Part shown: in pieces, positions 29,482 through 39,445 of the stretch
Layout of the letters: each line of letters starts with the position of its first letter
Position numbering within the stretch: the first letter of the stretch is position 1
Assembly: GCF_006715785.1 (NCBI RefSeq)
Contig: NZ_VFNX01000001.1
Span: 1,936,501 to 2,000,500, forward strand
Direction: 5' to 3'
Source: Streptomyces puniciscabiei
Lineage (GTDB): Bacteria > Actinomycetota > Actinomycetes > Streptomycetales > Streptomycetaceae
DNA length: 64,000 nt
The notes under the pieces: model-generated
What the model was told of the DNA's origin: nothing
The model's database searches: none
The model's input: the letters and a program-made list of their open reading frames with translations, nothing else
Made by a program: the position numbers and the translations under genes

Positions 29482-30674
29482 TCCCGCAGGCGCCGCCGGT
29501 GATCGACCTGATCGATCCCGGCCCCTTCGAACGCAACGACTTCTGGGACGTCCTGGCCTGGCTGCGCGCCCACGCGCCGGTGTACCGGCATCCCGGCGAT
29601 CCCGCGCCGTTCTGGGTGCTCACCAGGCACCGTGACATCTCCGCCGTGTACGCGGACTCCACCCATTTCGGTTCCCGTTTCGGGATGCGGATCGGCAGCG
29701 ACGCGGCCGCCGTGGCGGCGGTCGCCCAGCGGATGCTGATCGTCTCCGATCCGCCGCAGCACACCGCGGTCAAGCGGACGCTGATGGAGTGGTTCGGGCC
29801 CTCCCGCATGCCCCGGGTCGACCGGCTGGTGCGGCAGGTGGTGGACGAACTGGTCACCGACGACATCCTCGACCGGCCGCTGGATTTCATCGAGGTGGCC
29901 AAGCGGCTGCCGAACCACGTGGTGTGCGCCTTGATGGATCTCCCCCGGGCGGACTGGGACTGGATCGGCGCGGTCACCACCGAGGCGTTCGACGACGCGT
30001 CGGGGAAACACGCCAACGGCGAGATCTTCCTGTACTTCGCCGATCTGCTCGCGGCGCGACGTGCGCGGCCGGGTGACGACTTCGTCAGCTGGGTCGCGAC
30101 CCAGGGCAGGGTGGACGCCGACGGCGAGCGCCCGCTGACCGACGAGGAGATCATCTTCAACTGCAACGGGGTGCTCTCCGGCGCCAACGAAACCACCCGC
30201 TATGTCGCGGCCGGAGGACTGCTCGCCTTCGCGCAGTTCCCCGAGCAGTGGCAGCGGCTGCGCGCCCTCGGCGCCGCCGGGGTGCCCGCCGCGGTCGAGG
30301 AGGCGCTGCGCTGGACCTCACCGGGCGTGCACGCGATGCGCACCGTCCTGCGCCCGACGGAGATAGCCGGGCAGCGGCTGCGGCCCGGCGAGCGGGTCAC
30401 GCTCTGGAACGCGTCCGCGAACCGGGACGAGGAAGTCTTCGACGAGCCGGACCGGTTCCTCGTCGACCGGAACCCCAACCGGCACCTGGCGTTCGGTCAC
30501 GGCAGACACCTCTGCCTGGGCGCGCGCATGGCGCGCTGCGAGCTCAACGCCTTGTTCGGCCGGCTGGCCGAGCGCGTCGGCGGTGTGGAGCTCACCGGTA
30601 CGCCGTCGTTCACACCGTCCAACTTCACCTGGGGGGTCAGCGCCCTGCCGCTCCGGCTCCACGGGCGTGCGTAA
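29478..30674 (+). CDS. Cytochrome P450, probable amino-acyl-PCP beta-hydroxylase
   Basis: 398 aa, 4-bp overlap with the thioesterase gene. The I-helix is LSGANETTRY, the K-helix ExxR lies in EEALRW, and the haem loop FGHGRHLCLGA has the Cys ligand near residue 346. P450s that sit directly beside an A-PCP gene (NikQ, NovI and quinomycin-type) hydroxylate the beta-carbon of the carrier-bound amino acid. By that analogy this enzyme would make beta-hydroxytryptophan. No ferredoxin gene is adjacent, so electrons must come from elsewhere. Confidence 0.9.
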   Translation: MIPQAPPVIDLIDPGPFERNDFWDVLAWLRAHAPVYRHPGDPAPFWVLTRHRDISAVYADSTHFGSRFGMRIGSDAAAVAAVAQRMLIVSDPPQHTAVKRTLMEWFGPSRMPRVDRLVRQVVDELVTDDILDRPLDFIEVAKRLPNHVVCALMDLPRADWDWIGAVTTEAFDDASGKHANGEIFLYFADLLAARRARPGDDFVSWVATQGRVDADGERPLTDEEIIFNCNGVLSGANETTRYVAAGGLLAFAQFPEQWQRLRALGAAGVPAAVEEALRWTSPGVHAMRTVLRPTEIAGQRLRPGERVTLWNASANRDEEVFDEPDRFLVDRNPNRHLAFGHGRHLCLGARMARCELNALFGRLAERVGGVELTGTPSFTPSNFTWGVSALPLRLHGRA

Positions 30675-30687
30675 CCGGCACTTAATC
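30672..30687 (+). promoter_or_regulatory. Possible SARP box upstream of the halogenase gene
   Basis: TAACC-N6-TAATC with 11-bp period, overlapping the P450 stop codon. A -10-like GACGAT follows 9 bp later at 30697-30702. The 60-bp gap before the halogenase start is the widest in this operon, so an internal promoter is plausible. It matches the spacing of the stronger boxes elsewhere in the cluster but less perfectly. Confidence 0.4.
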
Positions 30688-30734
30688 GCCGCCGCCGACG
30701 ATGCGGCGAAGACAACCATCTGATGGAGGTCACC

Positions 30735-32348
30735 ATGGGGGAGCCCATTCGCAACATCGTCATCATCGGTGGCGGCACCGCCGGTTGGATGGCCGCGTCC
30801 TACCTCGGAAAGGCGCTGTCCGGCCAGGCCGGCATCACCGTCGTCGAGGCACCGGCGATTCCGCGAATCGGCGTCGGTGAGGCGACCGTGCCCAACCTCC
30901 AGCGGGTCTTCTTCGACTACCTCGGCCTGCCGGAAGAGGAGTGGATGACCAAGTGCAACGCCAGTTTCAAGATGGCCGTCAAGTTCATCAACTGGCGTAC
31001 GCCGGGGCAGGGTGAGCCGACCAGCCGGCACGACGGCACCTGGTCGGACCACTTCTACCATCCGTTCGGCCTGCTGCCCTCCCCCGACGGTGTGCCGCTG
31101 TCGCACTACTGGACGCGCAAGCATCTGGCCGGCACGGCCGGCGAGCCGTTCGACTACGCGAGCTTCGTCGAACCGCCGGTGATGGACGCGAAGCTGTCAC
31201 CGCGGTTCCTCGACGGCACCCGCTCCACGAACTACGCCTGGCACTTCGACGCCGCCCTCGTGGCTGGATTCCTCCGCGACTTCGCCACGTCCAAGCAGGG
31301 CGTGCGGCACATCGAGGGCACCGTCTCGAACGTCCGGGTCGACCCGCGCGGCCACATCGAGTCCGTCACGCTGGAGTCGGGCCAGGCCGTCGAGGGCGAT
31401 CTCTTCGTCGACTGCAGCGGCCTGCGCGGTCTGTTGATCAACAAGGCGCTCGGTGAGCCCTTCATCGACATGAACGACCACTTGCTGAACAACAGCGCGG
31501 TCGCCACCCAGGTCCCGCACGACGACGAGGCGAACGGGATCGAGCCCTACACCTCGTCGATCGCGATGCCCGCCGGGTGGACGTGGAAGATCCCGATGCT
31601 CGGCCGGTTCGGCACGGGCTACGTGTACTGCGACACGTTCGCGAGCAAGGACCAGGCCACCCTCGATTTCTGCCGGCTCTGGGGGCTGGACCCCGAGAAG
31701 GTCCCGCTCAACCACATCAAGTTCCGGGTCGGCCGCAACCGCCGTGCCTGGGTGGGCAACTGCGTCAGCATCGGGCTGTCCTCGTGCTTCGTCGAGCCAC
31801 TGGAGTCGACCGGCATCTACTTCATCACCGCCTCGCTGTACCAGCTGGTCAAGCACTTCCCGGAACGCGATGTCGACCCCGTGCTGCGCGACCGGTTCAA
31901 CCGCGAGATCGTCGACATGTTCGACGACACCCGGGACTTCCTCCAGGCCCACTACTCGCTGTCCCCGCGTACCGACACGCCGTTCTGGCAGGCCACCAAG
32001 GAGCTCACGCTGGCCGACCAGATCAAGGAGAAGATCGAGATGTTCCGCTCCGGCGTCCCGATCAACCCTCCGGCGACCGACGAACGCACCTACTACGGCA
32101 ACTTCGAGGCGGAGTTCCGCAACTTCTGGACGAACGGGAGCTACTACTCGGTCTTCGCGGGGCTCGGCGTCCGGCCGCGCAACGCGCTGCCGATCCTCTC
32201 CTACCGACCCGACTCCGTGGCCTCGGCCGAGCAGACCTTCGCCGACGTGAAGGCGCGCCAGCGCCGGCTGGTGTCCGAACTGCCCTCGACGTACGCGTAC
32301 CTGCGACAGCTGCACCGCGAGGAATCGTCGCAGGACACCGCCGCATGA
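30735..32348 (+). CDS. FAD-dependent tryptophan halogenase (PrnA-like)
   Basis: 537 aa. The N-terminal FAD site is IIGGGTAGWMAAS and the halogenase signature GWTWKIP lies near residue 278. The catalytic Lys corresponding to PrnA K79 is K83 in KMAVKFINW, and the conserved Glu is in SSCFVEPLESTGIYF. The enzyme uses FADH2, oxygen and chloride to put a chlorine on the indole ring of tryptophan. Which ring position cannot be read from the sequence; 5-, 6- and 7-halogenases are close relatives. The ATG at 30735 was chosen because GGAGGT lies 5 nt before it; another ATG is at 30723. The flavin reductase partner follows at once. Confidence 0.95.
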   Translation: MGEPIRNIVIIGGGTAGWMAASYLGKALSGQAGITVVEAPAIPRIGVGEATVPNLQRVFFDYLGLPEEEWMTKCNASFKMAVKFINWRTPGQGEPTSRHDGTWSDHFYHPFGLLPSPDGVPLSHYWTRKHLAGTAGEPFDYASFVEPPVMDAKLSPRFLDGTRSTNYAWHFDAALVAGFLRDFATSKQGVRHIEGTVSNVRVDPRGHIESVTLESGQAVEGDLFVDCSGLRGLLINKALGEPFIDMNDHLLNNSAVATQVPHDDEANGIEPYTSSIAMPAGWTWKIPMLGRFGTGYVYCDTFASKDQATLDFCRLWGLDPEKVPLNHIKFRVGRNRRAWVGNCVSIGLSSCFVEPLESTGIYFITASLYQLVKHFPERDVDPVLRDRFNREIVDMFDDTRDFLQAHYSLSPRTDTPFWQATKELTLADQIKEKIEMFRSGVPINPPATDERTYYGNFEAEFRNFWTNGSYYSVFAGLGVRPRNALPILSYRPDSVASAEQTFADVKARQRRLVSELPSTYAYLRQLHREESSQDTAA

Positions 32349-32899
32349 GCCCCGCGGCGGACCACATGACCAACACCTCGGCCACTTACGTCACGGCGGA
32401 GGAGGCGTTCCGCCTGGTGATGGGTTCGCTCGCGACCGGTGTCACCGTGGTCACCGCGCCGGCGGGCGACGGCCCCCGGGGCATGACCTGTTCCTCGCTG
32501 ACCAGCGTGTGTCTCGAACCGGCGACGCTGGCGGTGTGTCTGCGCACCGCCAGTTCGACGCGTGACGCCGCCCTCGGGCACGCGAGGTTCGCGGTGAACC
32601 TGCTGCACGGCGGGGCCGAACGCACGGCCCGGGTGTTCTCGACCGCCGTCCCCGACCGGTTCGCCCTGGTCGACTGGCGCATGTCCGAGACGGGGCTGCC
32701 GCAGCTCACCGAGGACGCCTGCGCGTACGCGGAGTGCGATGTCGTCCACACCGTCGAAATCGGCGACCACACGATGATCTTCGGCGCGGTCACCGACTCA
32801 TGCGTGCTGCCCGGGACCCCACTCGTCTACGCGCGCCGGTCGTACCGCTCCTGGGACGCCCTCCCCTCCACCCAAGACCGCCCGGAAGGCGAGCAATGA
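32345..32899 (+). CDS. Flavin reductase, partner of the halogenase
   Basis: 184 aa, HpaC/flavin-reductase-like split-barrel domain. It has LATGVTVVTA near residue 30, then GMTCSSLTSVCLEPATLAVCL (flavin site) and FAVNLLHGG. It overlaps the halogenase stop by 4 bp. It should supply reduced FAD for the halogenase. The ATG at 32366 is an alternative start. The stop overlaps the start of the first NRPS, so these genes are translationally coupled. Confidence 0.92.
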   Translation: MSPAADHMTNTSATYVTAEEAFRLVMGSLATGVTVVTAPAGDGPRGMTCSSLTSVCLEPATLAVCLRTASSTRDAALGHARFAVNLLHGGAERTARVFSTAVPDRFALVDWRMSETGLPQLTEDACAYAECDVVHTVEIGDHTMIFGAVTDSCVLPGTPLVYARRSYRSWDALPSTQDRPEGEQ

Positions 32900-35800
32900 T
32901 GCCCACCCCTGCCGTAGAACCGCTCCCGGCTCTGCTCGCGGACCGACCGGCCTCCCCCGACGATGTCCGTGAGCCGCACCGCCCCTGGCACGTCGCACCG
33001 GCCGGCAGCAGCCTCGGCCGCGACCACCGGTGGTGGTCCGGTGTGTGGGTCGCCCTCCTCGCCCGCTACAGCGGACACGACCGGGTGTGGCTGGCCGGCA
33101 CGAACGGCTGGTACGAGGTGCCGGTGGCTCAGGAGGTGCCGGCCGGCGACCTGATCTCCGCCACGGTGAAGGTGCTCGACGGGCCGTCGTTCCAGCCGTC
33201 CCGTCGGCCGTCCGCCCCGGTGGCGGTGACCGCGGGCGCGCCTGAGGAGCATCGCGGCGCCGGCGACCTCGCGGTCGAGGTGGCGGACGGCGTCGTCAGC
33301 GTGGCCGGTGACGCGCGGCTGTGGGAGCCGGCGACGCTGCAACGGCTGGCCAGGCAGCTGCGGCTGCTCGGCGAACAGGCCGCGAACGAACCCAGCACGC
33401 CGTTGGCGACGGTCAGCCTGCTGACTGCCGAGGACCGGCGGCTCGTCACCGAGGAATGGAACCGCACCGCCGCCGACTGGCCGTCGACCGGATACCTCGA
33501 CCTGATCGCGGCGCAGGTGCGCGCCCGCCCGAACGCTCCGGCGGTGGAGCACGGCGACCGCGTCATCTCCTTCGCCGAACTGGACCGGCGCGGCAACCAG
33601 ATCGCCGCCGAACTGCGACGGGCCGGGGTCGCGGCCGGGGACCGCGTCGGGCTCTTCTGCCCGCGCGGCGCCGACTACGTGCTCGCCGTCCTCGGCATCC
33701 TGAAGGCCGGCGCGGCGATCGTCCCGCTCGACCCGGTCAACCCTGACGCGCGGATCGCGTTCATGCTCCGCGACAGCACGGCCACGGCGGTCCTGACCAG
33801 CGGTGATCTGGCCGACCGGCTCCCGGACGGCCCGCCGGTCCTCGACATCGCGGCCACCACGGCCGCACCCGCCGATCCGCCGGACGCCCTCGCGGATCCG
33901 GACCCCATCAGTCACCTCATCTACACCTCGGGATCGACAGGGGAACCGAAGGCGGTCCTCGAACGCCTGCACGCGATAGAGAACCTGGTGCACTGGACCG
34001 GCCGCGCCTACGGGGTACGGCCCGGTGACCGGGCCTCCTGGCTGTCCGCGCCCGGGTTCGGTGTCCAGATCATGGAGTGGATGCCGTACCTCGCGCTCGG
34101 CGCCACGGTATGCGTCCCCGCGGCACGGCACGCGCTGTCCCCGGCGCAGCTGCGGGACTGGCTGGTCGCGGAGAAGCTCACCCACACCATGCTGGTGGCC
34201 GCCCTCGCGGAACCGGCCTGGGCTCTCGACTGGCCCGCCGACGCCGCGCTGCGCGTCATGGTCACCACCGCGGAGCGGGTGCACAGCTGGCCGCCCGTGG
34301 ACACCCCGTTCCGTGTCGTCATGACGTACGGCACCACCGAGAGCACCAACGCGCTGACCTGCCTGGACCTGGGTGCCGGCATCGACCTGACCAGTCAGGC
34401 GACCCCGTCGCACGTCAAGGCGGCGCATCCGGTGCCCGCAGGACGGCCGATCGCCAACGTCCGCGCCTACGTGCTCGACGAGTTCGACCGTCCGGTGCCA
34501 CCGGGGCTGACCGGCCGGCTGCTGATCGGCGGGGCCGGGCTGTCCTCCGGATACCACAACCGGCCCGACCTGACGGCGAAGCTGTTCCGCCCGGACCCGG
34601 TGACCGGGACGGGGCTCGTCTACGAGACCGGCGATCTCGCCCGGTACCGGGCGGACGGCGCGATCGAGATCCTCGGCAGGGGCGACGCCCAGGTGAAGAT
34701 CCGGGGCTTCCGGGTCGAGCTCGGCGAGGTGGAGTCCGCGCTGATCGGCTGCCCCGAGGTGGCCGAGGCGGTGGTCACCACCGTCGAGACGGGTGGGGGC
34801 GGCCGACAGCTGGCCGCCTACGTCACCGCAGCCGACGGCGCCGAGCTGGAGGGCGCCGCGCTGAAGGCCAGACTCAGTGAACAACTGCCCTACTACATGC
34901 TGCCGTCGACGGTGACACCGCTGCCGGAGATCCCCCGGCTGCCGAACGGCAAGACGGACCTGCGTTCGCTGCCCGCGCCTGACCCGGCGGGGCGGAGCGA
35001 CGACGACTTCGTCCCCGCCCGGACAGAGACCGAGGCCGCCATGGCCCGGCTCTGGACCGAGATCTTCGACGGCCGGACGATCTCGATGACCGACAACTTC
35101 TTCCATCTCGGCGGCCACTCACTGCTGGCCTTCCGGCTGATCGACGAACTGCGCGGCCGGTTCGACGTCGAGCTGTCGCTGACGGAGCTGTACGCGAACC
35201 CGACCGCGGCCGGGCTGTCCACGGCCGTCGACGCGGGCCGGGCGGGCTCGGCCGCCTTCGCGGATCTGCCGCCGGTCGAGCCGGACCCGGCCACGCGCTT
35301 CGATCCGTTCCCGCTGAACGCCGGCCAGCAGGCGATGTGGATCGGCCGCGGCAGCATGGTCGAGCTCGGAAACGTCGGCTGTCACGGGTACTTCGAGTGG
35401 GACTCGGACGGCCTCGACGTCGACGCGTTCGAGCAGGCCTGGCGGGCGCTGGTCGAGCGCCACGACGCGTTGCGCACCGTCGTGCTGGCCGACGGCACCC
35501 AGCGGGTGCTCGCGGAGGTTCCCGACTTCGTGATCGGGCACCACGACCTGCGGGACGCGGCGGACCCCGAGCGGGAACTGCTGGCCCTGCGCGACCAGTT
35601 GTCGCACACCATCCTCGACGCGGCCACGTGGCCGCTGTTCGATCTGAGGCTCAGCCTGCTGCCCGGTGGCAGGACCCGGATCCACCTGGTGCTCGACTTC
35701 CTGATCGCCGACGCCTGGAGCTACTTCCAGGTGATCGTTCCCGAGCTGAGCGAGCTGTACGCGGGCCGGGGCTCGACGCTCGAACCCCTGCGGCTGACGT

Positions 35801-37389
35801 TCCGCGACTACGTGCTCGGCCTCGCGGCGCACCTGGAGGAGAGCGACGTCTACCGGCGCTCCCAGTGGTACTGGCAGGACCGGCTCGAATCGCTGCCCGG
35901 CGCGCCGCAGCTGCCCGAACGGCCGGCGACCCAGCCCGTACTGCCGGCCAGGATCGAGCGGCACAGCGGCGTCCTCGGCGCCGAGGACTGGGCGGCGATA
36001 GGCGCCCTGGCCAGCGAATACGGCGTGACCGGATCCGGTGTTCTCGCCGCCGCCTACGCCGAGGTGCTGCGGTCCTGGTCCGCCGAACCGTCGTTCTGCC
36101 TGAACTTCCCGCTGTTCAGCCGACTGCCCCTGCATCCCCAGATCACCGACGTGATCGGTCACACGACCACGACGCTGCTCCTGGAGGCCGCCGCGTCCGG
36201 ACGGACGTTCGCGGACCGTGCTCAGACGCTGCAGCAGCGGCTCTGGTCCGATCTCGAGCACCGTCATTTCACCGGCATCCAGGTCCTGCGTGCCTTGACC
36301 CGCCTGCGCGGAACGCTGGTGCCCGCGATGCCGGTGGTGATGACCAGCCTGGTCGGCTACCCACCGGACCAGCGGGAGACCTCGTTCGGCTCGGCGGTGT
36401 ACGGGATCTCCCAGACCCCCCAGGTGAGCCTGGACTTCCAGGTCTTCGAGACCGAGGACGAGGGCCTGCGGTTCAACTGGGACTACATCCAGGCCGTCTA
36501 CCCCGACGGGTTGATCGGCGAGATGTTCGCCGCCTTCCTCGACCTGCTGGGCCGGCTCACCACGCGCGATGGCTGGCGGACCGACGACTTCGGGTACGGC
36601 GTCGCCCGGCACGCGGCCGACGCCGTCGACACCGAGGTGGACGCGGGCGCGAAGCGCACCGGGACGGCCTGGGAGCAGTACTGGGCGTCGGTGAACACCA
36701 CCGGCCGCGGTGGAGACGTGCTGTGGGACGCCGACGATGCCGAAGAGATGGGCTGGCTCCTCGACGCCGCGGCACGGCACCTGGAGCCGGCCCTGCCGGT
36801 CGTCGACCTGGGCTGCGGCAACGGCCGGTACGCCAGGGCGCTCGCCACCCGGTTCCGCACCGTGGCCGGCGTCGACGTGTCACCCACGGCGATCGCCCGA
36901 GCCCGTGAAGAGGGCGCCGGGCTCGACAACCTGTCCTTCGACGTCCTCGACCCGGGCGACATGGACGCCGTCAAGGCGCTGGCGACACGGATCGGTCCGG
37001 CCAACATCTTCGTCCGCGCGGTCCTGCACGTCCTCGGCGACAAGGAACGTGCCGCGATGGCCGCCGCCATGACGGTGCTCACCGGTGGCCGCGGGGGTGT
37101 GCTCATCATCGAACCCGACTACGCGGCGAGCTCGTTCGGCTATCTCGGCCATGTGGGCGGTGCCCGCGGCCGGGCCGCGGACCTCGTCCGGCCGCTCGAA
37201 GCGGCGGGAGTACGGCACTCGACCCGCTTCGGCCCGGCGGACCTGGACCGCTACTTCCCCCGTGACCACTGGCGACGGCTGTCCACCGGCCCCGCGGAGA
37301 TGCACGCCGTCGACCCCGAGTCCGACGCGGCCACGATCCGCGTCCCCGGCTACCTCGCCGCCGTCCGCCCCGTCACCCCCGATCGATGA
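32896..37389 (+). CDS. NRPS1: (remnant C)-A-PCP-Cy-methyltransferase
   Basis: 1497 aa. The first 200 residues look like the remnant of a condensation domain. The A domain (about 200 to 690) has YTSGSTGEPK, but the usual Asp235 is Gly (APGFGVQIMEW), so it should activate an acid lacking an alpha-amino group. An indole-3-carboxylic acid made by the neighbouring enzymes is the obvious candidate; my code reading is G-V-M-M-V-T-T-N-A-K. The PCP follows with GGHSLLA (Ser near 741). Next is a heterocyclisation domain (about 800 to 1245) with the Cy motif DFLIADAWS and SQTPQVSLD. The C-terminal 240 residues are a class I SAM methyltransferase (VVDLGCGNGRYARAL). GGAAGGCG precedes the start. It probably begins the assembly line and hands over to NRPS2. 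Confidence 0.92.
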   Translation: MMPTPAVEPLPALLADRPASPDDVREPHRPWHVAPAGSSLGRDHRWWSGVWVALLARYSGHDRVWLAGTNGWYEVPVAQEVPAGDLISATVKVLDGPSFQPSRRPSAPVAVTAGAPEEHRGAGDLAVEVADGVVSVAGDARLWEPATLQRLARQLRLLGEQAANEPSTPLATVSLLTAEDRRLVTEEWNRTAADWPSTGYLDLIAAQVRARPNAPAVEHGDRVISFAELDRRGNQIAAELRRAGVAAGDRVGLFCPRGADYVLAVLGILKAGAAIVPLDPVNPDARIAFMLRDSTATAVLTSGDLADRLPDGPPVLDIAATTAAPADPPDALADPDPISHLIYTSGSTGEPKAVLERLHAIENLVHWTGRAYGVRPGDRASWLSAPGFGVQIMEWMPYLALGATVCVPAARHALSPAQLRDWLVAEKLTHTMLVAALAEPAWALDWPADAALRVMVTTAERVHSWPPVDTPFRVVMTYGTTESTNALTCLDLGAGIDLTSQATPSHVKAAHPVPAGRPIANVRAYVLDEFDRPVPPGLTGRLLIGGAGLSSGYHNRPDLTAKLFRPDPVTGTGLVYETGDLARYRADGAIEILGRGDAQVKIRGFRVELGEVESALIGCPEVAEAVVTTVETGGGGRQLAAYVTAADGAELEGAALKARLSEQLPYYMLPSTVTPLPEIPRLPNGKTDLRSLPAPDPAGRSDDDFVPARTETEAAMARLWTEIFDGRTISMTDNFFHLGGHSLLAFRLIDELRGRFDVELSLTELYANPTAAGLSTAVDAGRAGSAAFADLPPVEPDPATRFDPFPLNAGQQAMWIGRGSMVELGNVGCHGYFEWDSDGLDVDAFEQAWRALVERHDALRTVVLADGTQRVLAEVPDFVIGHHDLRDAADPERELLALRDQLSHTILDAATWPLFDLRLSLLPGGRTRIHLVLDFLIADAWSYFQVIVPELSELYAGRGSTLEPLRLTFRDYVLGLAAHLEESDVYRRSQWYWQDRLESLPGAPQLPERPATQPVLPARIERHSGVLGAEDWAAIGALASEYGVTGSGVLAAAYAEVLRSWSAEPSFCLNFPLFSRLPLHPQITDVIGHTTTTLLLEAAASGRTFADRAQTLQQRLWSDLEHRHFTGIQVLRALTRLRGTLVPAMPVVMTSLVGYPPDQRETSFGSAVYGISQTPQVSLDFQVFETEDEGLRFNWDYIQAVYPDGLIGEMFAAFLDLLGRLTTRDGWRTDDFGYGVARHAADAVDTEVDAGAKRTGTAWEQYWASVNTTGRGGDVLWDADDAEEMGWLLDAAARHLEPALPVVDLGCGNGRYARALATRFRTVAGVDVSPTAIARAREEGAGLDNLSFDVLDPGDMDAVKALATRIGPANIFVRAVLHVLGDKERAAMAAAMTVLTGGRGGVLIIEPDYAASSFGYLGHVGGARGRAADLVRPLEAAGVRHSTRFGPADLDRYFPRDHWRRLSTGPAEMHAVDPESDAATIRVPGYLAAVRPVTPDR

Positions 37390-37469
37390 CGGGGCGAGTG
37401 GACACGAGCGACCCCGGCCGGTTTGGATTGACGGCAATGACTGCCGGTACGAAAGCAGGATCAACTCCC

Positions 37470-38105
37470 ATGGCCTTCACCGGAATTCCGGACGAGGCGT
37501 TCCGCTTCTTCCGAGAGCTCGCCCTGGACAACTCGACCTCGTTCTGGCGACAGCACCGCGACCGTTACGAGCGTGCCGTCCGCGAACCGATGGCGGACCT
37601 GGTCGCGGAATTGTCCCCGGAGTTCGGCGAGCTCCGGATGCTGCGGCCCCAGCGAGACACCCGGGCGTCCAACGACAAGTCGCCGTACAAGACCTACCAG
37701 GGCGCGCTGGTGGATCTCGAACCAGGCCTCGGCTTCTGGCTCCACCTCGATGCCGAGGGTCTGCACGCCACCGGACGGTACTACTCGCGCGCCCCTCAGG
37801 CGACGACCGCGTACCGCTCGGTGGTGGCCGAAGAGCGGGGCGGGGAACTGCAGTTGCTCGTGGACGGCCTGGAGAAGTCCGGATTCACCATGGGCGGGGT
37901 CATGCTGCAGACCAGGCCCCGCGGGATCCCGGCCGACCACCCGCGCGTGGGGCTGCTGCGTCACCGAACGCTGGACATCGGCCGCAGCTGCGACCGAGCC
38001 GCTGCCGGCCGGCCGTCGGCGGCCCAGTGGGTGGCCCAGACCTGGCGCGAACTCCGCCCGACGCTGGACTGGATCTCCACCCACGTCTGCCCACACGCCC
38101 GGTGA
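37470..38105 (+). CDS. DUF2461 (TIGR02453) family protein
   Basis: About 211 aa. The N-terminus FTGIPDEAFRFFRELALDNS, the segment RDTRASNDKSPYKTY and FWLHLDAEGLHATGRYY are typical of DUF2461. The start was taken where the family similarity begins (ATG at 37470). An upstream ATG at 37386 overlaps the NRPS1 stop and would couple translation, so the true start is uncertain. The family is widespread in bacteria with no known biochemical role. Being last in the SARP-NRPS1 operon is the only hint of a link to biosynthesis. Confidence 0.8.
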   Translation: MAFTGIPDEAFRFFRELALDNSTSFWRQHRDRYERAVREPMADLVAELSPEFGELRMLRPQRDTRASNDKSPYKTYQGALVDLEPGLGFWLHLDAEGLHATGRYYSRAPQATTAYRSVVAEERGGELQLLVDGLEKSGFTMGGVMLQTRPRGIPADHPRVGLLRHRTLDIGRSCDRAAAGRPSAAQWVAQTWRELRPTLDWISTHVCPHAR

Positions 38106-38117
38106 CGACGAACGTCG

Positions 38118-38149
38118 CCTGAGCCCCGGCCCTCGGGCCGGGACTCAGG
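38118..38149. terminator. Bidirectional hairpin between convergent operons
   Basis: CCTGAG(C)CCCGGCCC-TCG-GGCCGGG(A)CTCAGG forms a long stem with one mismatch. It sits between the DUF2461 stop (38105) and the antiporter stop, overlapping the latter. It probably ends both transcripts; no long T-run is present on either side. Confidence 0.7.
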
Positions 38150-39416
38150 TCTCCTTGCGGCCGGCGGACGGGACTGCTTCGTCGGGGGCGGACACCGGAC
38201 GGCGAGGCACGGCGAGGAGAGTCAGCAGCGGGCTGGTCGTGGCCGTCGTGATCAGGGCCATCAGGACCAGGACGGCGAAGAGCCGTTCATGGATGATCCC
38301 GGCGCTCAGGCCGACGTTGAGCGCGATGAGCTCGGTGAGCCCGCGGGTGTTGAGCAGCGCCGCGACGGTGGCCGACTCGCGCTTGTCCAGGCCGTTCAGC
38401 CGGCTCGTCAGATAGCCGGGCACCAGTTTGCCCGCGACCGCGATCATCAGAATCAGGCCGAGCAGGAGCACGCCGGCTCGGTTGATCGCGCCGATGTTCA
38501 GGGAGAGCCCGGTCACCACGAAGAACAGCGGCAGCAGCAGCGCGGAAGCTCCCTCCATCGCCCGCAGGACGTCGGCGTCGGGCACGTCGTCGCGGCGCGG
38601 CATGAGCAGCCCGGCCAGGATTCCGCCGAAGACCGCGTGCAGGCCCAGTTCGGAGGTGGCCCAGGCGCAGCCCATCGTCAGGACGATCGCCATGGGCAGT
38701 TGATGGGTGAACATGCTGCCGGGCCGGTGGATCCACCAGCGCAGCAGCGGACGGACGAGCAAGGCGCCGCCCAGCACGAGACCGGCGGCCAGGAAGGCGG
38801 TCAGCCACGCCGACAGGCCGTGCGACCCGCCCGGCATCGCCGCGGCGAGTGCGGTCCAGGCGGCCACGTCCATGACACCGGCGGCGGACAGCGCGATCAG
38901 GCTGGCGCGCGTGCCGGCGAACCCGGCCTCCCGGACGATGGCCGCCAGCACGGGCAGCGCGGTGATCGACACCGCGACGGCCATGAACAGCACGAAGGAG
39001 CGCGAGCCGATGTCGTGTTCGCCCACCGAGGCGAAGGCGGACGGCATGAGGAGGACCGCGACCGCGCCCAGGCCCATCGGGACGAGCAGGGCCGCGGCCG
39101 CCACCGACAGCGTCGTCCTGCTGCTCTTGCGCAGGGCCCGGAGGTTGAGCTCGTAGCCGACCACGAACATGAAGGTGACGATGGCGACCTGGGCGAGCAC
39201 GCTCAGGTACGGCAGGACCTGGGGCGGGAACAGCCTGCCGGTCAGGTGCCCCGGGAGCCGGCCCAGCAGGGTCGGGCCGAGCACCACCCCGGTCAGGATC
39301 TGCCCGATGACCGCGGGCTGGCCGAAACGTCTGGCCAGCCCGCCGAGCAGCGAGGAGATCAGCAGGATGACGGCGATGTCGCCCATCACGTAGGCGGTGA
39401 CGGCCTCAACGCTCAC
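38145..39416 (-). CDS. Cation/proton antiporter (CPA2, NhaP/KefB-like)
   Basis: 423 aa with about twelve membrane helices and the Na_H_Exchanger fold. Visible features are LLGGLARRFGQPAVIGQILTG near the N-terminus and LLPLFFVVTGLSLNIG and LNTRGLTELIALNVG near the C-terminus. It starts at a GTG with GGGAGG upstream, 29 bp after NRPS2 and on the same strand. It is therefore probably expressed with NRPS2. Antiporters of this kind recur in actinobacterial clusters, where export or ion balance is presumed but not shown. Confidence 0.9.
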   Translation of the reverse strand: MSVEAVTAYVMGDIAVILLISSLLGGLARRFGQPAVIGQILTGVVLGPTLLGRLPGHLTGRLFPPQVLPYLSVLAQVAIVTFMFVVGYELNLRALRKSSRTTLSVAAAALLVPMGLGAVAVLLMPSAFASVGEHDIGSRSFVLFMAVAVSITALPVLAAIVREAGFAGTRASLIALSAAGVMDVAAWTALAAAMPGGSHGLSAWLTAFLAAGLVLGGALLVRPLLRWWIHRPGSMFTHQLPMAIVLTMGCAWATSELGLHAVFGGILAGLLMPRRDDVPDADVLRAMEGASALLLPLFFVVTGLSLNIGAINRAGVLLLGLILMIAVAGKLVPGYLTSRLNGLDKRESATVAALLNTRGLTELIALNVGLSAGIIHERLFAVLVLMALITTATTSPLLTLLAVPRRPVSAPDEAVPSAGRKET

Positions 39417-39445
39417 CTGCGGCCTCCCGGCGTACGTTCACGGTG

